The notes below the pieces were generated by a model. The model worked only from the letters and a program-made list of their open reading frames with translations, was not told the DNA's origin and did not search any database. Of a stretch of DNA of 61,996 bases, positions 16,898 through 24,906 are shown in pieces. Numbering within the stretch: the stretch's first letter is position 1; each line of letters opens with the position of its first letter. The position numbers and the translations under genes were made by a program. The stretch spans positions 1-61,996 of the forward strand of contig NZBC01000193.1 of NCBI GenBank assembly GCA_002687715.1, read 5' to 3'. Source of the DNA: Planctomycetota bacterium (GTDB lineage: Bacteria > Planctomycetota > GCA-002687715).

Positions 16898-18712
16898 TCA
16901 GAAGGTGATCCGGACCGGAGCCGTGGCTCCGAGGAACCCAAAGGCCGGACCGAGCGCAATCCCGACGCCGTCCACGGACGTCCCGCTGAGGGTCTCGAGC
17001 GATCCCGCCGGGAGGCTGAACGGCGCCGCCGGGAAGAAGCCGGGCAAGAACGGCGTGACCCAGTGGAAGAGCCCCGTGGGTGCCGGCGGCGAAAGGAGTC
17101 CCTGGAGGGTGTAGAAGTCGGGTTGGAGGCCGAAGAGATTCCCGGCGCCCACCGTCTGGGTGGTCGCGAAGCTGAACAACGTGAAGCCCTCGGTCGTGCC
17201 CGGGGGGATGCCGTGGAGGTCGATGAGGAGATCGCCGACGCCCCAGCCGTACGTCGACAGTTCGAGCTCAAACGCCCCTGACGGGCCGAGAGCGAAGTGC
17301 TCGACCGTCGTCGCGTTGGCAGCAACGTTGACGGTTCGGGTGAGTGGCGCGTATCCGGGAGCGTCGACGGTGACGGACCACGCTCCCTCCGGCAGCCACT
17401 GGTTGTAACGACCGTTCGGTAGATGCGCGCGGCGGCGTTCGCCGTTCTGCCACACCACGCCGTCGACGTCGATCGACGCGGCGATGGGGGCCCCGCTCGT
17501 CGCGTCGGTCACGAGCCCCGTCAGCGGCACGGGACGCGCGAGCACCGTCATGCAGAGCGGAAGCAGGTTGGTCTGGATCTCGGTCAGCGCCGACACGTAG
17601 CTCGGCTGGAACGAAGTGTGGGTCTCGGGCAGGAACGTGTAGGCCGTGTTCTCCGCCATGTGTTGGTGGATGTCGCCGCCGAGGCAGCAGGAAGGCGCGA
17701 CCACGTAGCTCGACGCGGCCGCGAGAAGCGCGGCTTCAGCCAGAGAGATGTCGTCCACCGGAGTGGGCATCGCCGCGCAGGGGTAGCCACGACGCACCTG
17801 TTCAGCGAAGGAGTGGAAGTCGATCATCTTCGTGAAGTGACGCGCCCGGAGGAACCCGACCATGGTCTGGGTCTCCTCCTCCGACCCGGCTGCGATGCCG
17901 CGGTAGGTCTGGCTCCCCGGGTTCGTGCTGCCACCGCAGGTGTAGTCCCAGCCGAACGGGTAGTTGCGGTTGAGATCGACGCCGACGTCGCCGTTGCCGT
18001 TCCCAGAGGGCTTCCGGTTCTTTCGCCAGAGGTTGTTGGTCGTCCACACGTACTCGTAGCCGTCTGGGTTCCATACCGGCGCGATCCAGATCTCCTGACC
18101 GTCAACGGCCGCGGTGATCGCCGGGTCCGTTCCATAGCCACTCAACAACGCTTCCGCGAGCGAGACGCCGATCTCCGGCGTCACGACCTCGCGGCAGTGA
18201 TGCGCTGAGACAAACAGCACCTCGGGCTCGTCCTCGTCGATGCTCACGTTGTCCGAGATCTTGACGACCGTGATGGAGCGTCCCTCGAACGTCGCGCCGG
18301 GGCCGTACTCCGCAGCGGCGTCAACGACCTGGCACAACCCGGGGTAGGTCGCGGCGAGGGTCGCGAGGTCCGCGTTGATGGTCGCGAGATCGCGATACCC
18401 GGTTGGGACCACCCCTCCGCCGGAGCGGCTCGCGAGCTTCGCCCACATCGGCTGCGCGGCCTCGACCAGGGTCACCCGATGTCCGGCCGCCTCGAGTACC
18501 GCCAATTCGGCGACGCTCACGACCGCCCGGACGAACCCCGGGCCAATGGCGAGACAGGACACGTCGTAGCCGCGACTCTCCATGATCGCGTGCAGTGCAT
18601 CCGGACTCGCGGACGCGATCTCGACCCGGTACGACGGTGGCCCACCCGGCGATGGCGGCTGTCCGAGCAGAACGGTCGCACAACCGAGGACGACGAAGAA
18701 GCGGCGAAGCAT
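16898..18712 (-). CDS. Secreted M14-family zinc carboxypeptidase
   Basis: 604 residues with signal peptide (RRFFVVLGCATVLLG). The catalytic domain (about 100-400) has all expected residues: zinc ligands H172 and E175 in SAHHCREVVTPE and H300 in MIDFHSFAEQ, substrate-binding NPDGYEY and DLNRNYPFGW, and probable general base E363 in FLPETHTSFQ. A carboxypeptidase-regulatory beta-sandwich (LTGLVTDATSGAPIAASIDV) and a ~120-residue C-terminal module follow. The family removes C-terminal residues or cleaves peptidoglycan-type peptides; specificity cannot be read here. Confidence 0.9.
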   Translation of the reverse strand: MLRRFFVVLGCATVLLGQPPSPGGPPSYRVEIASASPDALHAIMESRGYDVSCLAIGPGFVRAVVSVAELAVLEAAGHRVTLVEAAQPMWAKLASRSGGGVVPTGYRDLATINADLATLAATYPGLCQVVDAAAEYGPGATFEGRSITVVKISDNVSIDEDEPEVLFVSAHHCREVVTPEIGVSLAEALLSGYGTDPAITAAVDGQEIWIAPVWNPDGYEYVWTTNNLWRKNRKPSGNGNGDVGVDLNRNYPFGWDYTCGGSTNPGSQTYRGIAAGSEEETQTMVGFLRARHFTKMIDFHSFAEQVRRGYPCAAMPTPVDDISLAEAALLAAASSYVVAPSCCLGGDIHQHMAENTAYTFLPETHTSFQPSYVSALTEIQTNLLPLCMTVLARPVPLTGLVTDATSGAPIAASIDVDGVVWQNGERRRAHLPNGRYNQWLPEGAWSVTVDAPGYAPLTRTVNVAANATTVEHFALGPSGAFELELSTYGWGVGDLLIDLHGIPPGTTEGFTLFSFATTQTVGAGNLFGLQPDFYTLQGLLSPPAPTGLFHWVTPFLPGFFPAAPFSLPAGSLETLSGTSVDGVGIALGPAFGFLGATAPVRITF

Positions 18713-18780
18713 GGCCTCAATCGTAGTGCCTGCATGCCGGAAGAGGCTATGCTGCCCCGTTCAATAAACGGAGGCCTCCC

Positions 18781-19659
18781 GTGTTCACCAAGCTGTTTGC
18801 ACTCCTCGCCGTCCTCGCCTCGTCGCTGGCCGCGCAGACGCCCGTGGCCATCAAAGCTGTACCAGTCTCCGGACACGTCCATATGATCACGGGGCAAGGT
18901 GGGAACATCGGGGTGTCCGTCGGGGACGATGGGGTGTTCATGATCGACGATCAGTACGCGCCGCTGTCCGCCCGCATCAACAAGGTCATCAAGGGGCTGA
19001 GCGAGAAGCCGATCCGGTTCGTCCTGAACACGCACTGGCACGCCGACCACACCGGCGGCAACGAGAACTTCGGCAAGACGGGAGCGGTCATCGTCGCTCA
19101 CGCGAACACCCGCAAGCGGATGAGCACCGAGCAATTCCTGAAAGCGTTCAATCGGCGCGTACCCGCCTCTCCCAAGGCGGCGCTGCCGGTGGTCACGTTC
19201 ACGAAGTCGGTGACGTTCCACTGGAACGGGGACGAGCTCAACGTGTTCCACGTCGAGCACGCCCACACTGACGGCGACGTCGTCATCCACTTCAAGCAGG
19301 CGAACGTCTTCCACATGGGTGATTGCTACTTCTCGGACCGGTATCCGTTCATCGACACGAGCAGCGGGGACACGCTGGCGGGTGTCGTCGCGTGCGCCGA
19401 TCGCGTTCTTGCCCTGGCCAACCAGAAGACCAAGATCATCCCCGGCCATGGACCACTCTCGACGAGGTCGCAGCTGAAAGAGTGGCGGGACATGCTCGAG
19501 GCCGTCCACCAGCAGGTTCACGCACTGAAGAAGGCGGGCAAGTCCGTCGACGAGGTGATCGCCGCGAAGCCGACCAAGGACTTCGATGAGAAGTGGAACG
19601 GAGGCCGCAACGCGGACGGCTGGGTCAGCAACATCTACGGTGCCGTCAAGAAAAAGTGA
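18781..19659 (+). CDS. Exported metallo-beta-lactamase-fold hydrolase
   Basis: 292 residues with a GTG start preceded by CGGAGG at 18769-18774. Signal peptide (LFALLAVLASSLAAQ), then the MBL zinc motif NTHWHADHTGG (HxHxDH) near residue 82, further zinc histidines at VEHAHTDGDV and IIPGHGP, and an Asp in FHMGDCYFSD. The arrangement resembles quinoprotein relay/SoxH-type and class B-like MBL proteins. The substrate may be a lactam, thioester or glutathione-type thiol; not determinable from sequence. It stands alone. Confidence 0.85.
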   Translation: MFTKLFALLAVLASSLAAQTPVAIKAVPVSGHVHMITGQGGNIGVSVGDDGVFMIDDQYAPLSARINKVIKGLSEKPIRFVLNTHWHADHTGGNENFGKTGAVIVAHANTRKRMSTEQFLKAFNRRVPASPKAALPVVTFTKSVTFHWNGDELNVFHVEHAHTDGDVVIHFKQANVFHMGDCYFSDRYPFIDTSSGDTLAGVVACADRVLALANQKTKIIPGHGPLSTRSQLKEWRDMLEAVHQQVHALKKAGKSVDEVIAAKPTKDFDEKWNGGRNADGWVSNIYGAVKKK

Positions 19660-19835
19660 GCGCGCGGATGCCGCGGGAGTCGGGGGGGGTCATTGACTCC
19701 AGCGAACGGCCACGAGTCGCCAAAGCGGTCCCGTGACCCCGCGCGCCCAGGGGGGAGGCGCAACCGATCTACCGAAGTGGACCGAGCTGCCCAAGTTCCA
19801 GAATCCTCGACGGAGCGGGAGGCAGACGGGTTTTC

Positions 19836-20939
19836 TCAACGCTTCAAACCGGGGATCTGGGCAATGAAACGCTCGGGGTCTCCGGCAAACTTGTCCCGGC
19901 ACGCCGGATTGCAGAATCCCACCACCTGTCCCTTCCACGTCGTGAGGCAGTGAGGCTCGACCGGGCGCCCGGAGAACGGGCAGGCCGGGTTGACGACCGC
20001 GGCCATCGCGACGGTCTTCTGCTCAGGCGCGCCGTCCCGGCGAAGGAACTGGGCGAGGGAGCGGGTGACACGATCGCTGGCGTCGTGCTGGACGAAGTGC
20101 CCGGCCTTCGGAATGGTCACGAGCGTGAGCTCGGCATCGACCCAATCCCACGTGCCGCTGAGGCCGGACGCGAGCAGGTACTTGTCGGCGAGCCCGTGGA
20201 TCACGAGCGTCGGGCACTTGACGGGAGGCATGGGCGGGATCGCGGCCCCCTGCGGCGTCGCGGGAGGCTTCGGGTAGTTGCTCTTGTAGTAGGCGAGCAT
20301 CGCCTTGAAATCAGAGCGGCGGAACGCCTCTACGTACTTCCGGCGCGCGGCGCGGTCCTTCACCCACCCGGCCAGTAGTTCGGCAGTCAGCTTCTCGTGC
20401 GCCTTGGGATTCTGGAAATCGCGAGCGTACTGACTGTTCTTCGCCTGCGTCGGGTTCTCGCGCAGCTCACGGAAGAACCCGCGCGGGTGAGGGATGTTGA
20501 GGATCGCCAGCTTCGAGACGCGCCGCGGCATCCGCATCGCGACCTGCCACGCGATCGCGCCGCCCCAGTCGTGGCCGACGAGAATCGCCTTCTCGTGGCC
20601 GAAGTGACGAATCACCGCTGCGACGTCGCCGAGCAGCTTCGGCCACGCGTAGTGTTCGATCCCATCTGGCTTGTCGGACCGGTTGTACCCCCGCAGGTCG
20701 ATGGCGACGACGTGGTGGTCGGTCGCGAGCTCGGGCATCTGATGCCGCCAGGTGTACCAGTAGTCCGGATACCCGTGGAGCATCACGACCAGCGGGCCTG
20801 ACTTGCCAAGACTCGCATAGTGGAGCTTCACCTCTCCGTTCTTCAGGAAGCCGTGGTGAACGAGTTCGTCCAGGGGCTTGCTCTGCGCAACGAGGCTCGT
20901 GACGAGGAGAAGGCCAACGATCAGCCGGAGACTTCGCAT
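19836..20939 (-). CDS. Epoxide-hydrolase-like alpha/beta-hydrolase with C-terminal YHS-like metal-binding domain
   Basis: 367 residues. A signal peptide (LRLIVGLLLVTSLVAQ) is followed by an alpha/beta-hydrolase: HGYPDYWYTWRHQ oxyanion region, VGHDWGGAIAW with nucleophile Asp, a cap domain, and the catalytic histidine in KAGHFVQHD. This matches soluble epoxide hydrolases and haloalkane dehalogenases. Residues ~317-367 form a separate domain with NPACPFSGRPV and GFCNPACRDKF, a YHS/heavy-metal-type cysteine pattern normally seen in metal-handling proteins. The fusion is unusual. The enzyme probably acts outside the cytoplasm. Confidence 0.8.
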   Translation of the reverse strand: MRSLRLIVGLLLVTSLVAQSKPLDELVHHGFLKNGEVKLHYASLGKSGPLVVMLHGYPDYWYTWRHQMPELATDHHVVAIDLRGYNRSDKPDGIEHYAWPKLLGDVAAVIRHFGHEKAILVGHDWGGAIAWQVAMRMPRRVSKLAILNIPHPRGFFRELRENPTQAKNSQYARDFQNPKAHEKLTAELLAGWVKDRAARRKYVEAFRRSDFKAMLAYYKSNYPKPPATPQGAAIPPMPPVKCPTLVIHGLADKYLLASGLSGTWDWVDAELTLVTIPKAGHFVQHDASDRVTRSLAQFLRRDGAPEQKTVAMAAVVNPACPFSGRPVEPHCLTTWKGQVVGFCNPACRDKFAGDPERFIAQIPGLKR

Positions 20940-21026
20940 GCGGCCATGATAGGCCCCGAGATCGTTTTGCGGAATTCACGCATGAATCGCGCGTCGGAGG
21001 TGTAGACCTCCACGAGGACCATCTTC

Positions 21027-22640
21027 TTGACGACCCGCACCCCGGAACTCTCTCCCGACCTGATCGCGCGCATCCGCCGCGAAGTCGGACGCCTTGCGCC
21101 CGCGCACGAGGTGGACGACCTCGCCCAGGAGGCCTGCGCGCGCATCATCGAGAAGGAGGACCTGTGGCGGCAGGAGCGTGGCGCGCTCACCGGCTGGGTG
21201 ACCACGGTCGCCCGCAACGTGGTCAGGAACCGGTGGCGTCAGCAGGCACGAGAACACGACGCGCGGGCGATGCTGGAAGAGAAGCAGCGGCGTCAGGGCG
21301 ACGACCCGTTCTCCGAGGAGAAGATCCGGCTCGTCCTCGAGCAGTTCGCCAGGCTGCCCGACGACGAGCAGCGCCTGCTGCGCTGGCGGTATCTGGAGGA
21401 GCAGAGCGTCACCGAAATCGCACTGAAGCTCGCCGTCAGCCAGCCGACGGCGACCCGTCGCATCCAGGATGCGCTCGCGGCGCTCCAACGGCGCGCGCAC
21501 GCCAAGTGGCTCTCACCGACCTTGCCCCTTCTGCGCTTTCTGGGAGTCCACAAGATGAAGATCGCTGCCGCCGCTGCTATCACCGCCCTCGTCGCCGCAT
21601 CCGCCACGTCCTGGTTCGATCAGGACCCCGATGCCGCGGTCGTCGGGACGACGGCTTCGCTCCCGCACACCACGTTCGTCGCCGGATTGAGCAGTCGCGT
21701 CGATCCGACGGAGAACGTCATCTGGTGTGCGACCGGCCCGCTCGCGTGGAAGGAGCTGGAGACGCTGGTGGGCGGTCCCGTGAAGCTCGATCGCGCGTCG
21801 CCGACGGTCGACCTGCTCAACGGAAGCTCCTTCGACGCCGATCAGGTGTCTTCGAGCGCCTTCGTAGCCGGTGCAGGCCTGATCGGTGACGGGGTCATCG
21901 ATCGGTTGCAGCGAGAGCTGAAGAGGAAGTTCAAGCGCGGCCCCGACCCCGTACTCGCCCGGGCCGCGTCCCTCGCGGGCAAGGGTCAGCTGCTCACCTA
22001 CGCGTTCCTGTACAAGCAGATCGAGTGGCAGGTGAAGTTCGAGTCGCTCGAGCAACCGCTCGCCTTCCGGCACACCATCGACGGCAAGGCGCGGGAATCG
22101 AACGTTCGCGCGTTCGGTATCCGCGACATGGGAACCCACCAGTACTTCACCAAGCTGGCAAGGCAGGTGCGCGTATTCGGCGATACGGAGGCGTTCGCCG
22201 TCGAGCTCTCGACCCCCGGCGTGGACGACCGCGTCATCCTGGCCCGGATCCCAGCGAGTACGACCCTCGACCGAACGGTGAAGCGCGTGCTGAAGCTCAC
22301 GTCCGGCAAGCCCCAGTACCTGGCCGGGGACGACACGCTGCAGATCCCCGTCCTCGATTTCGACCTCGCGCACGTCTTCTCCGACGTGAACGGGAACCTC
22401 GAGAACAGAGGCTTCGGCGACAAAGCCCTCGGGTACGCCATGCAGACCGTCCGCCTCCGCCTCGACGAGAAGGGAGCGCTGCTGAAGTCCCGCTTTCTCG
22501 CGACGGCCGGAGCGGCCTTCGGGCACCAGCCGCGCCGGCTGATCTTCGACCGACCGTTCCTGCTCCTCATGAAGGAGAAGGGTCGCCAGCCATACCTCGC
22601 GGTGTGGGTCGCGTCGCCGGAGATCCTGGTCGTGGAGTAG
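21027..22640 (+). CDS. ECF sigma factor fused through a hydrophobic segment to a serpin-like domain
   Basis: 537 residues in one frame, TTG start. Residues ~20-75 are sigma region 2 (EVDDLAQEACARIIEKEDLW, TVARNVVRNRWR) and ~108-158 are sigma region 4 (RLPDDEQRLLRWRYLEEQSVTEIA, QPTATRRIQDALAAL). A hydrophobic stretch at ~177-193 follows. Residues ~211-537 resemble a serpin: YAFLYKQIEWQVKFE (strand with FK.W..F), VRLRLDEKGALL before the reactive-loop region, then LIFDRPFLLLM at 505-515, which fits the serpin signature, and PYLAVWVASPEIL at the end. Planctomycetota are known for ECF factors with long C-terminal extensions; a serpin extension is not one I know. The reactive loop looks shortened. 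Proposed role: protease sensing across the membrane. Confidence 0.75.
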   Translation: MTTRTPELSPDLIARIRREVGRLAPAHEVDDLAQEACARIIEKEDLWRQERGALTGWVTTVARNVVRNRWRQQAREHDARAMLEEKQRRQGDDPFSEEKIRLVLEQFARLPDDEQRLLRWRYLEEQSVTEIALKLAVSQPTATRRIQDALAALQRRAHAKWLSPTLPLLRFLGVHKMKIAAAAAITALVAASATSWFDQDPDAAVVGTTASLPHTTFVAGLSSRVDPTENVIWCATGPLAWKELETLVGGPVKLDRASPTVDLLNGSSFDADQVSSSAFVAGAGLIGDGVIDRLQRELKRKFKRGPDPVLARAASLAGKGQLLTYAFLYKQIEWQVKFESLEQPLAFRHTIDGKARESNVRAFGIRDMGTHQYFTKLARQVRVFGDTEAFAVELSTPGVDDRVILARIPASTTLDRTVKRVLKLTSGKPQYLAGDDTLQIPVLDFDLAHVFSDVNGNLENRGFGDKALGYAMQTVRLRLDEKGALLKSRFLATAGAAFGHQPRRLIFDRPFLLLMKEKGRQPYLAVWVASPEILVVE

Positions 22641-22668
22641 CCGGGAACGCAGCTCTGACGGGAGCGCC

Positions 22669-24780
22669 TCATTCGGCTGCCTCCGTCGCCTCCGTCACCA
22701 GCTCGATCAGGTCCTTCACCACGATCGGAGAGTCCAGCGCCTTCGCGGCGTCGGTGTACATCGCGTAGTCCTTGGGGCAGGCGGTGACGAAGTACTGAAT
22801 CTCGCCGAGGGTCATCGCTTCTTCGATGCGTTGCTCGCTGGTCCGCTGTTGCTCGTTGGACGTGTCCATCCAGATGCGGCCGCCGCCGGCACCGCAGCAG
22901 AGGGTGTTGGCGCCGCAGCGGGGCATGTCGTGGAGGTCGAGGCCCAGGGCGCGCATGACCTCGCGGGGGGCTTCGACCTCGCCGTTGTAGCGAGCCAGGT
23001 AGCAGGGGTCGTGATAGGTGACCTTGTAGTTCAGGCGGTTGGTGACGGGGAGGCGGCCGTCGCGAAGGAGCTCGGCGAGCACGGCGGTGTAGTGGTGGAC
23101 GGCGTGGGTCGCCCCCTGGTCGGGGTACTCGTTGCGGAGCGTGTTGAGGGAGTGGGGGTCGGTGGTGACGACGCGTTGGAACGTGGCGGACTCCAGCGCC
23201 TTCACGTTCTCTTCGGCGAGCATCTCGAAGAGGCCCTCCTCCCCCACCCGGCGGACGTCGTTGCCGGCGTTGCGCTCGCCGTCGGCGAGAATGCCGAAGT
23301 CCACGCCGGCCGTGTTGAAGACCTCGGCCACCTGTCGTGACAACGCCTGGATGCGAGGGTCGTAGGACGCGAAGTCACCCACGAACCACAGGTAGTCGAC
23401 CTCGGTCTTGCGGGCGTCCTTCACCTTGAACGACAGCCCCTTCGTCCAACGGTGTCGCTTCTTGGGCGACTGGCCGAAGGAGTTGCCGTAGTCGCCGAGG
23501 CTCATCAGCGCGTTCTGGAGATTGTCGTCCACCGTGCCCTGGTCCACGAGGTGGCGCCGCATCTGGACGATGCTGGTCAGATGCTCGACGCCGACCGGGC
23601 AGGATTCGACGCACGCCGAGCACGTGGTACAGCTCCACAGCGTCTCCGCACGCACCACCTCGGCCGCGACGTCGACCGTAAGGCCCCTCTCCTGCGGCCA
23701 GTGCGATCCCTCGGAGAAGGTCTGCTTCAGGAGCTCCGGCGTTCCCAGCGCATCGTTGGCGAAAGTCCGGAGATCGAGGATCAGGTCGCGGGGCGACAGC
23801 GTCGTCCCCGCGGCGTGCGCCGGGCATGCGACGTGGCACCGTCCGCACTTGGTGCACGCGTCGAAGTCGAGCAGCTCCTTCCACGTGAAGTCGGTGATGC
23901 TCGAGTACCCCATCGCGGGCGCCCCCGCCTTCCCGTCCTCTCCGACCGGCCCCGGCGGCAACTTCGGTAGATTCCGCGCCACCCCCTCGTTCGTGAACAC
24001 GAGGTTCAGGGCATCGGTGACGATGTGCATCATCTTCGAGTACGGGATGTACGCAACGAACGACACGACGGCGATCCCGTGCACCCACCACAACCACAGG
24101 TGCGCGTTGAACACCGCGTCCGCGCTCATCTCACTGAACATCGCCCCGAGTCCGTACCCGACCGGCGACCACCGCTCGAAGTCGGGCATCGTCTGCCCGA
24201 TCCGCAATCCCTCCACCAGGAACCCGGTCACCCCGATGATCAGCAGCAACCACAGGAAGATCATGTCGTCCGTCACGTACCCCGACCGGTCGTAGTGTCC
24301 GCCGTGATCGTCCGCCCGCGTGTAGTCCAGCTGCTTCGGCTTCTGCACCCGCCGCGCGATCATCAGGACGATTCCCGCGATGAACACGACGCCGAACACG
24401 TCCAGTACCAGCGAGAACCCCAGGTAGAAGCTCCCCTCCAGCAGCTTCACGTCGAAGAAGCGGAGGAAGTCATGATCCAGCGCGACGATGCACGTCCCGA
24501 TGAACAAGAAGATGAACCCCCACAGGATCATCGCGTGCGCGAGCCCACCGAGCTTGTCGCCGCGACGCACGGTGGAGTTCGTGAGGATGGTGACGGTCGC
24601 CCGCCAGATCCGCCCCGCCAGCCCATCGAACCGGTCGACCGACCGCCCACGGCGGTACTTGTGGATCCGTCGCCAGAACCCGTGCACGAACACGACGCAC
24701 GACGCACCTCCCAGCACGTAGAAGGTGATCTGCTGCCACGTCGGCAGGTGCAGGAAGATGTCGCGGGTCGGGTTCTCCAT
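22669..24780 (-). CDS. emo: EMO-type ETF:(mena)quinone oxidoreductase, membrane HdrD-like fusion
   Basis: 703 residues from ATG 24780; the frame extends upstream but the extra residues look non-coding. About five transmembrane helices occupy residues 15-290 as a NarI-like cytochrome b domain, with histidines in FVHGFW, GGLAHAMILWG and WWVHGIAVV as likely heme ligands. Two 4Fe-4S motifs follow (CTKCGRCHVACP and CTTCSACVESCP), then two CCG-type domains ending in HDPCYLARYNGE and CGANTLCCGAGGGRIW. Family knowledge: EMO proteins take electrons from ETF and reduce menaquinone. Five kilobases upstream lies the sHdr operon ending in etfBA on the same strand, so this is its probable electron outlet. 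Confidence 0.85.
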   Translation of the reverse strand: MENPTRDIFLHLPTWQQITFYVLGGASCVVFVHGFWRRIHKYRRGRSVDRFDGLAGRIWRATVTILTNSTVRRGDKLGGLAHAMILWGFIFLFIGTCIVALDHDFLRFFDVKLLEGSFYLGFSLVLDVFGVVFIAGIVLMIARRVQKPKQLDYTRADDHGGHYDRSGYVTDDMIFLWLLLIIGVTGFLVEGLRIGQTMPDFERWSPVGYGLGAMFSEMSADAVFNAHLWLWWVHGIAVVSFVAYIPYSKMMHIVTDALNLVFTNEGVARNLPKLPPGPVGEDGKAGAPAMGYSSITDFTWKELLDFDACTKCGRCHVACPAHAAGTTLSPRDLILDLRTFANDALGTPELLKQTFSEGSHWPQERGLTVDVAAEVVRAETLWSCTTCSACVESCPVGVEHLTSIVQMRRHLVDQGTVDDNLQNALMSLGDYGNSFGQSPKKRHRWTKGLSFKVKDARKTEVDYLWFVGDFASYDPRIQALSRQVAEVFNTAGVDFGILADGERNAGNDVRRVGEEGLFEMLAEENVKALESATFQRVVTTDPHSLNTLRNEYPDQGATHAVHHYTAVLAELLRDGRLPVTNRLNYKVTYHDPCYLARYNGEVEAPREVMRALGLDLHDMPRCGANTLCCGAGGGRIWMDTSNEQQRTSEQRIEEAMTLGEIQYFVTACPKDYAMYTDAAKALDSPIVVKDLIELVTEATEAAE

Positions 24781-24906
24781 GGGCGAGAGATTAACCGGCA
24801 ACGGCAGACACGGTCGACGGCGGTCGAATAACCGTGGAGCATTGCCCACCACCGCGAAATCTCTCGCACTTGACCCACCTCGTGGGGCCATCGACCATGG
24901 ACGATC

